64,000 nt of DNA from Carya illinoinensis (taxonomy: Eukaryota; Streptophyta; Magnoliopsida; Fagales; Juglandaceae). Made by a program: the position numbers and the translations under genes. How positions within the stretch are numbered: the first letter of the stretch is position 1; every line of letters starts with the position of its first letter. The stretch is from NCBI RefSeq assembly GCF_018687715.1, contig NC_056755.1, forward strand, positions 38,249,501 through 38,313,500, given 5' to 3'. Positions 35,801 through 47,174 of this stretch are shown here, piece after piece. The notes beneath the pieces are model-generated. The model searched no databases. It saw only the letters and a list, made by a program, of their open reading frames with translations, and was not told where the DNA came from.

Positions 35801-38425
35801 ACAAGTGGTATTATAATGGAAGTCGATGAAGTGATTGACATTTTCTTGGTGTTAATGCTTTCCATTCTTTGGAAATTCTATCAGTGAGATAGGTGATATA
35901 GAGATGCTTTGCTACTATGGGGGTGGTACTCTAAAAAAGTATGGAAAGGGATTTGTCTCCTACTTGTATGTCATATAAACTGTTCTGCTCTTTGAAAGTT
36001 CAGCATGGTGGTTGTGTGGATGTGTTGTTTCTGTCGCGCTTGGTCAATAACCTACAGTAATGGCTTTTTATATATTTGTAATATAGTTACAGTGTTTCTT
36101 CCCTAATGTGGTCTATAATTCAAGGTTCACTGCTACAATTGGAATGGTTTTAACTCCTGTTTGTTTATTATTTATGTTGCGCCAACTGTTCTATGCATAC
36201 AAGTTTTTTAATGCTTCAGACTTTTTTTTTTTTTTTGTTTATTCTGGACTGAGAGTTATTTGTTTCGATCTCTATCCTTGTACCTGTAATAGGTATTGGT
36301 ATTTATCCAGATTTCGTTTTCGCATTATCTGTTTAAAAATTACCAATATCATACAGGTTGGTGCATGTTTTCTGTATCTCAGTAATTGTAATTACGAAAT
36401 TTCAATTTACCATGAATCTTTTCGATTCTTTGGTTATGTGTGGAAAGATTGAAATAAAATTACTACAATTTTGGGTGTTCACTTAATTTTGTTAGGCATA
36501 GGTTCACTGCTGTATTCATCAATAACCTGCAACTTCCAGATCTGACAATATCCACTCATTACTTTCCAGCTTGAAAAAGGTGAAAACTTTTTCACTTTTG
36601 CAAGAGACATGACCCTTAAATCAACAAAAGCTTTGGTGCAGCCTGCTTCAATTCCAGGAGACCTTGATCCTTGGCGATCCAAGCTTCTATGGGCTTCACG
36701 TGTGCTTCCTATGCCACTTGTGGGCCTTCTCATCATTGGAAGTGTTTGTGATGTGGGGAACCAGGCATCAGAATTTCCTGAACTGGAAGCCTTGTCTAGG
36801 CTTGACTTTGGGGCTGCAATGAAGGTCTTCCTGGCAAAGCGACTGACATCTGAGTAAGTATGCTTCCTTCTTTCATTTCTCTCTGTTTTTAGATGTTTTA
36901 TGTAATTCCCAACTGGTATGTTACTTTTAGAAAATCTTCTCATCAGCCGCTGTAGCAAAAGGCACACCCCACACCCTTGCGTGGCTAAGCCAGCCATCCA
37001 GCCATCTGATCTCCCGAAGCAGACCTCTACCTCTCTCCCTCTCCTGCAGCTCCCCCTCCCCTTCACCTGTGTTCTAAAGTCTAAAGAACACCCACAAACA
37101 AAGCAAGGCAACCCAAATCAGCAACAGATCGAAAGCACCCAGAACACAGAGTTCTGATTTTGATTAACAGATCAGTAGAACAAGACACTTTGTATCTCTT
37201 ACCTGAAAGGAAAAGCACCAAAGATGTCTGCTTTCTTAGGGAAATTGATTAAAAAAAAAAATTTGAATGAAGAAGGGATGAGGGAGCAGCAACATTCAAC
37301 AGAAGGTGTTGGCGATTGGTATTATAGAACCACAACCAGAGAGAAAAGAGCTGGTTCTAGAATTTTCTGTCCTTGAAAACATTAAAAATGTAATTGGCAT
37401 AGAATCAACGTCGTTGTTGCCCCACTTGTTTATTACGCGGGGGTGGAGAGCAAATTTGAAAATGGTCTCTTCTTCCCCCGTTTCAGCGTGAAGGAGGGAA
37501 AAAAAAAAAACAAAAACAAAATAAAATACACGTCAGGTGTGGGGTGTGGGTAATGAACAGTGGCTGATTTGTAGTATTTCTTGTAACTTTTAGATGTTAT
37601 ATCATCATCATCATCATCATCATCAAGCTCTTTATCATGTATTACACAAAACTATTTATTAATTAGCTTTTGAAGTCCAATGGAGAAAGTATAATGCATC
37701 GATCTACAATCTTAGCATTTGAACCACTAATTATACCTGCTGTCACCTGCTCCAAACAACACGTCAAACTCCCGTAGATTTTTTTCCTCCTATCCATTGT
37801 ACTTTTTTATCCAGAAAAAAAAATGGTGTTGCATTGGCCCAGTTGTAAAGAAAAGGGAACCGCATATTGGCCCTCTTGCATAGGATAGGGGTGGTTGGTG
37901 CGGTCGCATTTTATTTTGGAAAAATCCTGTTAATATGGAGCTCTGATAAAAAGGTTTTTTTTTTTCCTTCATTTTTTTTTAAGGTTTACACAGGTGACGA
38001 CAGATGTAGAGGAGAGTTCTGTCATCATTGGTGAAAGGAATAGAGCTGCGGTAGAGGCTCTTGGAAGAGCCATTGATGAGGGCCATAATAGAATTGCTAT
38101 ACTATATGGCGGTGGCCACATGCCTGACTTGGGGAGAAGGTTAAGAGAAGAGTTTGATCTATTCCCTTCACGTGTGCAGTGGATAACAGCATGGTCTATA
38201 AGCAACCAGAGTCTACATAGTGATTCGCTTCCATTTCTAAAGACACTTGCTCAAGTCTCAGGTTGGCCTTTGAACCGCTACCAGACTTTGGCGCTGCTCA
38301 TCTTTTCCTCAGTGCTGGCATTGGATCTTTGGTTTTGGGAGCTCTTTTTTGGAACTACAGTGAGCTGGATATCAGAAGTTCTTTCTGAGGCTTTGCAGTA
38401 TGTTGATAATGCGCAGGTGATGTGA
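32833..38425 (+). CDS. TraB/PrgY-like protein, probably plastid-targeted
   Basis: Five exons: 32833-33171, 33266-33303, 35490-35760, 36570-36853 and 37984-38425. The phases are consistent, with GT-AG junctions, giving 457 codons plus TGA. The first 60 residues are rich in Ser/Thr/Pro and Arg with few acids, like a chloroplast transit peptide. The TraB-type signature follows: STIHIADKEYF (about 118-128), then LYEMV, and near the C-terminal third ILYGGGHMPDLGRRLREEF. Hydrophobic segments lie near the middle (PMPLVGLLIIG) and at the C-terminus (TLALLIFSSVLALDLWFWEL), which suggests membrane association. The biochemical function of plant TraB-like proteins is not settled; the domain is related to TIKI/GumN peptidase-like folds. 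The last codons (CAG GTG ATG TGA) could alternatively be a splice donor, so the C-terminus is tentative. No disabling change was seen. Confidence 0.82.
33796..34371. mobile_element. hAT-like MITE in intron 2 of the TraB-like gene
   Basis: A 576 bp element with CAGGG...CCCTG ends and inner inverted words (GGCCTTAGGCA near the left end, TGCCTAAG near the right). Flanked by identical CATGTCT at 33789-33795 and 34372-34378. A 7-8 bp target site and CAGGG termini fit the hAT superfamily. No coding capacity. Confidence 0.72.
34531..34556. repeat. CTT microsatellite
   Basis: (CTT)n run followed by A-rich sequence inside intron 2 of the TraB-like gene. Confidence 0.8.
36942..37568. mobile_element. 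0.6 kb inverted-repeat element in intron 4 of the TraB-like gene
   Basis: The left end reads ATCAGCCGCTGT, a 9-base gap, then CACACCCCACACC (36942-36976). The reverse complement of the right end (37568-37534) reads ATCAGCCACTGT, an 8-base gap, then CACACCCCACACC. This gives a TIR of about 35 bp with one mismatch in the outer block and none in the inner block. No ORF of note inside and no clear target duplication; the superfamily is not assigned. Confidence 0.65.
37597..37624. repeat. ATC microsatellite
   Basis: About nine ATC units just outside the inverted-repeat element. Confidence 0.85.
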
Positions 38426-38708
38426 TAATCATAATGCATATGGTTCGTTAACAAGGTGACATTCCGTATACGCCTGTGTAAATATTTAAACTACACTGAT
38501 TAGAAGAAAGTAAAAATTACTTGGTCAATTCAAGATTAAAGTGTAATTCTTGATTGACATGATTTTATTGGAGATCAATGTGGTAGAATATTATTCTTAC
38601 GGTTAACAACATTTATTAATTCTATTTATATGGTTAGTCTTCATAATGGTTGCTTTACTTCTGCCTACGGACATGTCATGAAAACAAGTGCTCTTATGTA
38701 TCCCTTAG

Positions 38709-38811
38709 CCGAGTTGCTGCTAATGTAAGGTGCCAAGATATTCTTGTGGTACATCCAGGATCCACAGATGCAACAGATGCTGTTCCATGAGGCCCAAAAA
38801 CCTTGCCATCG
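38709..38811 (+). pseudogene. possible exon relic, unassigned
   Basis: After an acceptor CCCTTAG the plus strand reads VRCQDILVVHPGSTDATDAV, then a TGA at 38788-38790, then GPKTLPS up to a donor GTGGGT. It ends in phase 0 and the next candidate exon (40291) starts in phase 0, so it may belong to the same decayed gene. Weak evidence. Confidence 0.3.
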
Positions 38812-40007
38812 GTGGGTAAAACCACTTTATATTTTCAGTGCCTATAGTCATAAGGTGTAGTAATAATACACCCAGAACATTGCTATCAACCTTGGTCCCT
38901 TGGCCGAGTCATTTACCTAAATTGTCTCCACACATTTAGTGATAAACACACGCTATCCGGCAAAAACCAAAGAAATTCCCGTCTCATCCCTCCCTCTCCG
39001 TTTCTCGGATTGATGATGGAGAATTCCATTTTGATCCTAGCATTTTTATATTTTGTTGCCAGGAAATGAGTTGGTAGAAGCTGTGATCCTCTTCTCTCTG
39101 GTACTCTGATTGATAATGAAGAAAAGGTCCCTCCTTCGGCCCCTGCTTATATTGTTTGTCGTCTTGTATCTTCCCTTTGGCTACCAAGTCTCTTCCAAGG
39201 GCAAGATTGCAGATTTCCACTTTGTAATTTTCATTCTGAGTGCGCGCGCTTCCTTCTTGAATTATAACAAGTAATTGGGAATCAATAATGAGACATACAA
39301 GCTGCCGTGCCTGCCTTGATAAAATAAAGAGCAACTGGATGCAATTTATCTTAGAAAACTTTAACAATTCACTTGGTTGGTGGATATCAATGATGTATGT
39401 CCAAAACAATCATGTAGTTCTGGCTTTCTTTTTGAAAGGGTGTGTGGTTGGCAGCTAATTAAGAAGAATAATGCCTAGGTACTCGGTGGTTGTAGCAGCT
39501 TCCAATTAAAAAAGGGCTCTCTCTGTCTTTCCCTCTCATCTTTTACAAAATGTTATGGTGCATGTGTTAGTTTTTCCCCTTTTTTGTGACACGAGTGACA
39601 AACCTCTTTTTGCTTGTGCATCATGCTGGGGTATCATTTCCAACAGATTAATTGAAACAAAACAAAAAATGATGTAATCCGGAAGCCTTCGTATGAGATG
39701 ATGAGATGGTTGATAACTTGATACTGCACATGCTGGAACTGTGTATTCGGAGCGAGAGTGCTTGTCGCTTTGTCTGACACTGGAACTTTGTTTATTTGTG
39801 AATATGACATGAGTTTTGTTATGACCCGGTCACCAGAGGGCGTAGCACGATATGGGTCCGATAACAGCATTTTTTTTTTAATATTTTTAAAATATTTTTT
39901 TAAAAAAATTTACAACTTCATTAAAAAAAAAATTAATTACTAAATAAAAAAATAATTGTCGAGACCTAATTAGGATCCAACAATTGATGAGAGTAGATTT
40001 AAGTCCC

Positions 40008-40185
40008 GTTTGGATTTAAAAATCATCTTATCTCATTTCATGATAACAACTTTTTCAAATTTTTATACAAAATATAATAATAGTAATTTAACTTTTTTTA
40101 AATTATAATTTAATTTTTTCAAATTTTAAAATAATAATAATATTAAAAATAATATTTTATCAATATTTTATTAAACTCATTGAGC
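40008..40185. repeat. MITE-like repeat, copy b
   Basis: Begins TCCCGTTTGGATT, then TCATCTTATCTCATTTCATG and the A/T core seen in copies a and c. The right terminus is missing. It abuts the 5' side of the decayed gene at 40291. Confidence 0.6.
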
Positions 40186-40974
40186 TTCGTTGTCCATACC
40201 CGGCACCGAGTCCTAACTTCACCCCCTCGTGTGTCCGTCCCCTTCCATTGTGCCGACGGGTATAACCGTATAAGCGCCGTCCTCTTACAGGTACAAGCGT
40301 CGTCCCCTAATGCTCATATTGTTACTGATTATTCCATCAGGTATACTCTGTACTTCTTTGGTGAAAACATCCTTGATCATATTCTTGAAGAATCTGTTGA
40401 CCAACACTTCCGTGCTTTAATTCAAATTCGGCATATGCAACGCAGACGAGATGTTATTGATGACAACAGGGGGGCAGAGGTAATTGAAGAGATTGGTGGT
40501 AGCTTATGGGAGCCTCCCGAGGTATGAAATCCATTGGCTTGATTCTAAATTTGAACTAGTTTAACATCATCAAACAATTTGTAGTAGCATCAGACGTCAC
40601 GACACTGTAGAAATATCATATTGGAAGGTCCGATCCAAAAATTCTGGGTTCATTCTATTACTCCTTTGGTTCAGGAACTTTCTGGCACAGGAGTATTTGC
40701 AGTCATCACAGTATTTAATATCATTCAGTATTGTATACAAGTTTGTATTTGGGTTTTGAATGCTTGTGACATGCTTTCCAGAAGTGACCCACCCCTACTC
40801 ATGAAGAGGAACTAAAATCTGAATGAATAAAGATATAGAAGGAAAGAGAGAGAAAAAAGTGTTGAACAATGAATCAGCTGCACTTCTACTATACTTCCAT
40901 TGGATGCCAGCCACCTTCGTATTCCTAACTTTAGTATTCAGGAGTTCCTGAGCTCTTTTCCCTCTCTTAATGGG

Positions 40975-41375
40975 TATTAAATGAAGGGGGAGCCCACACA
41001 GGCAGACCCCCATTTTTGAATATACGTTGTAACGCATGGCTTTTACACAGTTAGAAAATGCATGGCTTTTAGACAGCCATGCGTTACACAGCCATGCATT
41101 TTCAGCATATTGAGGACTGGCCTTTAAGGCCAACTGTAGCCCCCCTCCTTTTGATTCTGGTGTATCAATCACAATAGTGAAAATCTCTTTCTCACTTGTT
41201 CTCTCTTGAAATAGTTTATAGGCTGTGGATTTGTTAAGTATTATTCTAGTTTTATAATTACATAGTACACTTTACCACTAAGAGAAAATGCTTGTTTTTT
41301 TTTGTCACGCTGGAGAAACTTATGGAGCATTTCTTTAAACTGAGCCTGAGGTACTTTTCGCTGTGCTTTCTAACA
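40975..41375 (+). repeat. 5' LTR of Copia C
   Basis: Matches 48245-48652, for example GCCCCCCTCCTTTTGATTCT and AGTACACTTTACCACTAAGA. Contains inverted words around GCATGGC / GCCATGC. Confidence 0.92.
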
Positions 41376-41509
41376 TTGGTATCAGAGCATGGTTATAATT
41401 GCTTCCAGTTTCTTTTTGGCATATGCATATAAACTGTATTTTTTTTTTCGCGCACATGTGGTGCTGCAGTGTTTTCTTAAAAAAAAAAAAAAATTCTTTT
41501 GGCTGAAGC

Positions 41510-41870
41510 GCTGTGCAGCGATGCTGCGCTCACCACCCACACACGGTGGTGCAGCGAGCACCACCTTTGCTCTCAGTGGTGCAGCGTGCACCACCCATAC
41601 GTGGGAGGTGCAGCGCACACCAGAGGGTGCTGCTCACACCACGGTGCTGCGCGCACCAGCAGGTGCCCATGGTGCTCCATGCACTGTGGAGGCACTTGCA
41701 GCACCACCTCGGTGCTGTGCGAACCAAAGGGGTGCTGCCAACACCAAAGCAGCGCCGGCTTGGTGCTGCGCGCACCAGAGCAGGGCCGGCTCGGTGCTAC
41801 GCGCACCAGAGCAGCGCATTGAGAGGTGCTGCCAGCACCACCTAGGTGCTACGGCAGCACCCAGCTTCCT
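41510..41870. repeat. GC-rich array of GGTGC/GCACC palindromes in the Copia C leader
   Basis: About 360 bp in which GGTGC...GCACC inverted words recur every 20-40 bp (for example GGTGCTGCGCGCACCA). A direct repeat of about 31 bp lies at about 41760-41815. All frames stay open on both strands because stop codons are rare in this composition. These ORFs have no homology signal and I do not call them genes. Confidence 0.85.
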
Positions 41871-42089
41871 CTGGAAGCAGTTTCCGGCGATCGGCGGCAC
41901 CGGTGACGTCCATAAACAGCAGTTGGGATTTTTTTTTTTCGAGTTACTTGCTGGAGGAAGAAGATGACTTGAGTCATCTACCCTCTGATGGGCCAGGCTT
42001 GGCTTCGGCACTTCAGCCCACTTTATTTTTTGGGTTAAGAAGAAAAAAAAAAGGGGCTGGGCTTTTAAGCCTAGTGTTTTTTTTTTTTT

Positions 42090-42197
42090 TTGCAACTTTT
42101 TATTAAAAACCGAAAAAACAAATCCATAAAGTGGCACAAATGGGTTTTGAACCCAAGACCTACCACCAAACTAAGGAGAGAGCACACCACTGGGCTG
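42090..42197 (-). mobile_element. tRNA-derived SINE-like remnant in the Copia C leader
   Basis: On the minus strand an A-box-like GCCCAGTGGTG and a B-box-like GGGTTCAAAACCC are correctly spaced. A run of A (T15 on the plus strand near 42077) follows at the 3' side. No clear target duplication was found. Confidence 0.4.
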
Positions 42198-42309
42198 CGA
42201 ATATTCTTTGGTTTAGATGGGGGTTTTAAATGTTTTTTTTTTTGGTTAAATAATAATAAAATTTATAATAATAATTTTTTTTTTGGCATGATTTAATATA
42301 GGTTTAGAT

Positions 42310-42462
42310 ATATTGTTATATTACATGTGATCTTTTATTTAATGTTATAGATTAAATGTGATAACATGTGAATATTTGTTTATTTTCATGTTTTTTTTTT
42401 CCATATTGTTATATTACATGTGATCTTTTATTTAATGTTATAGATTAAATGTGATAACATGT
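42310..42462. repeat. 60 bp perfect direct repeat, period 93 bp
   Basis: 42310-42369 and 42403-42462 are identical (starting ATATTGTTATATTACATGTG and ending GATAACATGT). Confidence 0.92.
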
Positions 42463-42633
42463 ATGTGTGTATTGAACATATGGAAATATGATTATTTTAT
42501 CATCTATGAATGTTAGACTTGAATGTTCAGATATTAGTCTTTATTTCTTTTAGTGATAAAATAGAAAATAGAAAATCCCACTAAGTAGTCTTAGTTAGAA
42601 TTGTCAGTGTAAATGATAGACTGAAAGAATTAC

Positions 42634-42920
42634 AGTGACCCCAGTAAGAACTGTAAATGCATTGTATAGTCAAAAGACCATGGTGACCCCAGTAAGAACT
42701 GTAAATACACTGCATAGCCAAAAAGACTACAGTGGCTCCAGTAAGAACTGTAAATGCACTGATGGAACAAGAAAAATAGACTGTAATGGTCTCATATGAA
42801 CCATCTTTGTAGACTGGCCCAACAGGTTGCTGTAGTCTGGCTGTCTTTGGACTGGCCCAACAGGTTGCTTTGGTCTGGGTAGCTATCCTTGTAGACTGAC
42901 CCAAAAGATTACTGCGGTTT
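42634..42920. repeat. two short tandem arrays in the Copia C leader
   Basis: Array 1: three units of 48-49 bp starting near 42634, 42682 and 42731, sharing CCAGTAAGAACTGTAAAT. Array 2: three units starting near 42812, 42850 and 42895, sharing GACTGGCCCAACAGGTTGCT (the third unit is degenerate). Confidence 0.88.
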
Positions 42921-43234
42921 TAGTAGGTTATGTCTTTACATATGATTAGGACTAGGAGACTACTTAAGATAGTGGGAGTATGATTGAGATTTATAATGAT
43001 AAATTCTCCCATTTTTTTAAAAATAATTTGGGCGGGAATTAGGTTAGAAATGTAATAATTGGATATTGTGGCGCAAGAGATGATTATGAAGTTTAGCGAT
43101 TTTCGATCTTGCGACATGTCTAAATTATTATTTTTTATCTTGAAAGGACGCGACAGATTTCTTAAGTGTGTGTATAATATCCATTCTTTGCGTATTGTAG
43201 TGATATGACATCCAAGACTATAGTTGCCGACTTA

Positions 43235-44012
43235 AACAATGGGAGAAATTAGATGGGAAAAACTATGACATATGGCATCGTAAGATCCAATATGTCTTAG
43301 ATGAGTAAGAGGTCTTTGAGGCCTTGTCTCACACCCTTACTGTGCCCGCCGAAGGGACCTTAGAATAATATAAAATAGATCAACAAGCCTATACTCAATG
43401 GGCTAAGAAAAATCGGTGCGCGCATAATAATGTTAAGCAGCATGCATAATGATTAATGTGTGAGTTCAAGGTCTATGACACTGCCCAAAGCATGTGGAAA
43501 GCTTTAAAATTGAAGTTTGGTAGAACTTCAGTCACTAAGTTGCGTAGATTAACCATGAGGTTCGACTCCTATAAGATGCGCTCTGACCACACGATGAAGC
43601 AGCATCTTAGGGTTATGTCAACTATGATCTACGAACTTAGGTCGACAGGAAACAACCTGACAGATGAACAGCAAGTCTAGGCAGTGATTAGGTCACTACC
43701 AAATTCTTGGGAGAATATGAGCCAGAACCTGACGCATAATGAGAACATCAAAGACTTTGATTATGTCTCGCTTCATTTGGAATTGGAGGCTGAGCGCCTA
43801 GAGGCTGCTAAGCCCAATCATACGGCATATGTGGCTAATGTTGGTTCGCGCAAGGCATCAAGGCCTAAGCGCAAGAAGTCCAAGAATGGAGTGGCTGCTA
43901 GACATATTAAAAAAATATCAGGAACTTCTCAGCGCACTAAGAGGGGCAAGCGCGGGAAAAATAAATCAAAATTAGAGTGCTTCAACTGCCTGAAAGATTG
44001 GCCACTTCGCTT
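43235..44012 (+). pseudogene. Copia C gag relic
   Basis: Gag reads from about 43235 (KNYDIWHRKIQYVLDE), with stops near 43305, 43367, 43447 and 43678, to a basic region (RPKRKKSKNG) and the zinc knuckle at about 43978. One extra base there shifts the frame, so the C-x2-C half and the H-x4-C half are in different frames. Confidence 0.8.
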
Positions 44013-44077
44013 GTGACTGCACTGAGCCGAAGAAGGTACACTCTGACTTTTCTCGCATTGTTTTTGTAACTAGCCAT

Positions 44078-47000
44078 GTGATGGTTGCTGACTCCTATCC
44101 TTTGTGGACTGTTGATTCAGGAGCGATCGAGCACATAGCGCGAGATAGAGTCGGATTTGTGGAGTATCGCCGGATTCCAACTAGGAGCCATGATATCAAG
44201 GTGGAGAATGGAGCTAGCGTGGAGGTACTGGGACTTGGTACCTACAAGCTGGACTTGCGGGGTGGCCGCACTCTTTTCCTTCACAATGTGCTATATGCTC
44301 CCGATATCCGACGAAACTTACTTTCAGTTGTTACTCTATTAAAACTTGGTTTTCGAATTATTTTTGGAAACAATTATGTTTCCTTTCATTTGGGCCATGT
44401 GTTTTATGGCAATACTTTTCTTCAAGACGGTTTTATGATATTGGATTTGGTTTATTCTAATATAAATGAATCTATTGCTTTTCTTTCTTCATCTATTGAT
44501 AATTTGGATTCATACACATGGCATGCTAGGCTTGGCATGGCCATATAGGGCAAGATAGAATGACTCGATTAGTTAGAGAAGGCCTGATAGGCAATCTCGT
44601 TAAGGTCATCTTGCCCACGTGTAAACATTGTCTAATGGGAAAAACTAAGAGAAAACCGTTTGGAAAAGCCACTAGGGCATCTTTTCCATTGCAATTAGTC
44701 CACTTAGACATCTGTAGTCCAATGAGTGTGAGGGCAAGACACGGAGGTGTCTACTTCATCACTTTTATAGATAATTTTTCACGTTATGGTCATGTCTACT
44801 TAATCTCCTATAAGTCTGAAGCTTTGGAGTGTTTTAGACGATATCTAAGAATGGTTGAGAATCAGTTAGACAAGAGTTTAAAAACTCTAAGAACTGACCG
44901 AGGACGAGAATATCTCTCTGAGCAATTTAAAAGGCTATGTGATGAAAAAGGAATCAAAAGACAGTTAACGATGCTGAGTACGCCGCAGCAAAATGGCGTG
45001 GCGGAAAGGAAAAATCGAACACTGCTTGAGATGGTTAGGTCAATGATGGCGCAAGCAAACCTACCAATTTCTTTTTGGGAGGATGCACTTTTGACTGCTG
45101 CTTACATTCTTAACAGAGTGTCCTCCAAATCAGTAACTTCCACTCCATATAAACTATGGACCGGTGAGAAACTCAATTTGAGTAACTTGAGGCCATGGGG
45201 TTCAACGAGTTTTGTTCATGATCTTTCTCATAAGTATGGGAAATTAGGCCCTAGAGGGAAGAAGTGTATCTTTATAAGGTACTCGGAACACTCTAAAGTG
45301 TGACTAAAATTGAATCACGAGATGTGCACTTCATTGAAAATGAATTTCCAAGTAGAGGTGAGGTTGATAGGAGTTTAGAACTTCATGAGATTATGGAACA
45401 AGAGGAAAGTGCTTCAAGGAATTTAGTTGAGAATGAGGAAGAAATTCCTCAAGCTCCTACAAATAAGGACTTAAATCCGAGTGGGAGTACACCACTTGTC
45501 AATCAATCACAACAACCTCAGTCGCGTAGAAACACACGTGAAAGTATTCCCCGTCGTCGTTTTGAGATTGAAACGGAAGCTTTTATGGTAGCTCCACATG
45601 ATGATGATGAGCCTAGGACAATTAATGAGGCTCTCTCATCTTCTACTAAAGATGAGTGGATGAAAGCTCTTAATGATGAAATTGAGTCTATGAAAACTAA
45701 CCAGGTTTGGGATCTGGTTGATCTACCGACAAGGCGTAAGACTATTGGGAATAAATGGGTTCTTAAAGTCAAACACAAGTAGGATGGATCGATAGATAAG
45801 TACAAAACTCACTTAATGGCGAAAGGATATACCCAACAGGAGGGTATAGACTATGAAGAAACTTTTTCACCAATCGTGAGGTTTGCTTCAATTCGCTTGA
45901 TTCTAACTATAGTAGCAAACATGGATTTGGAACTCTACCAGATGGATGTTAAGACAGCATTTCTCAATGGAGAACTAGATGAAGAGATCTATATGGATCA
46001 ACCAACGGGTTTTGTGGTCAAAGGTCAAGAGCGCAAAATGTGCAAACTCAAACGATCTATATATGGCCTAAAACAATCATCTAGGCAATGGTACCTCAGA
46101 TTCCATCGAGCCGTTCTTTCGAATAGGTTTACGATGATCACAGAGGACCATTGTGTTTATGTCAAAAGATCCAAGAAGAGTTTCATTATGTTGTCATTAT
46201 ATGTTGACGACATACTACTAGCTGGAAATGATAAAGGGTTGATAGTCGCCACAAAAGAGTGGTTATCCTTCAATTTTGAGATGAAGGATATGGGTGAGGC
46301 AGAATACATTCTGGGAGTTAAGATCTACAGAGATCGCTCAAAGAGAATATTGTGTTTGTCCCAATAGACTTACATAAAGAAAGTTCTCGAACGCTTCCTA
46401 ATGAGTGAATGTAAACCCATTGACACTCCTGTTACAAAAAGCGAGAACTTATCTAAAGAGTTGTGTCCTAAGACTCAAAGAGAAAAGGAAAAGATGGCCC
46501 GTGTCCCTTATGCTAATGCTGTGGGTAGTCTGATGTACGCAATGATGTGTACTCGGCTTGACATATGCTATGCAGTTGGCTTAGTAAGTAGATTCCAATC
46601 TAACCCCGGACTGGCTCACTGGAAAGCAGTCAAGAGGATTATGCGATATTTTAAGGCAACTGCAGACTATGTGCTGTGCTATCAAGGTTCAGATTTGCAG
46701 CTAAGGGGTTATAGCGATGCCGACTGGGGCAGTGACCTAGATGAGTATAAATCAACCACTGGGTATGTCTTTCTGCTCAACAATGGCGCCATTACATGGA
46801 GCAGCAAGAAACAACCTTGTATAGCTTTATCCACCATGGAGGCAGAATACATAGCTTGTTCTGCAGCAGTTCAAGAAGCCATTTGGTTACAGAGGTTCCT
46901 CAAGCATTTAGACATTGGCACGGATACTTCAAATCCGGTGACAATATTCTGCAATAGCACGGTTGCTCTTGCATATACTAAGGGCTCTAAATACCATGGA

Positions 47001-47174
47001 AGAACCAAACACATAGATATCAGATATCACTACATCAGAGACATGGTAGCGCAAAAGGAAGTGGTTCTGAAACACCTCTCTACAAGTCGCATGGTTGCTG
47101 ATCCCTTAACGAAGCCCATAACAAGAGATGTCTTTGAGGCTCATGTTAGGAATCTAGGACTACGAAGACTGTAA
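44078..47174 (+). pseudogene. Copia C pol relic
   Basis: Open pieces: 44078-44548 (protease DSGA, GAG-pre-integrase), 44560-45303 (integrase core, TPQQNGVAERKNRTLLEM), 45300-45782, 45816-46367 (RT, QMDVKTAFLNGELDEEIYMD, YVDDILLAGND) and 46401-47174 (RNase H, LSTMEAEYIACSAAVQEAIW, complete to its natural stop). The breaks are a small insertion in the integrase zinc region (about 44535), a stop at 45301, TAG at 45780 and TAG at 46366. Few lesions, so it was active relatively recently. Confidence 0.88.

Larger units (their letters stand above)
38426..40290. other. spacer downstream of the TraB-like gene
   Basis: Contains the possible exon at 38709-38811 and MITE-like copy b (40008-40185). Otherwise AT-rich with no supported gene. 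Confidence 0.5.

Noticed and set aside
36479..37111. 210-codon minus-strand ORF
   Set aside because: It is antisense to exon 4 of the TraB-like gene and runs into the inverted-repeat element. No family motif.
41389..42137. Several overlapping long ORFs on both strands (up to 192 codons)
   Set aside because: They are open because the GC-rich repeat field has few stop codons. The translations are repetitive Ala/His/Arg/Cys strings with no domain.
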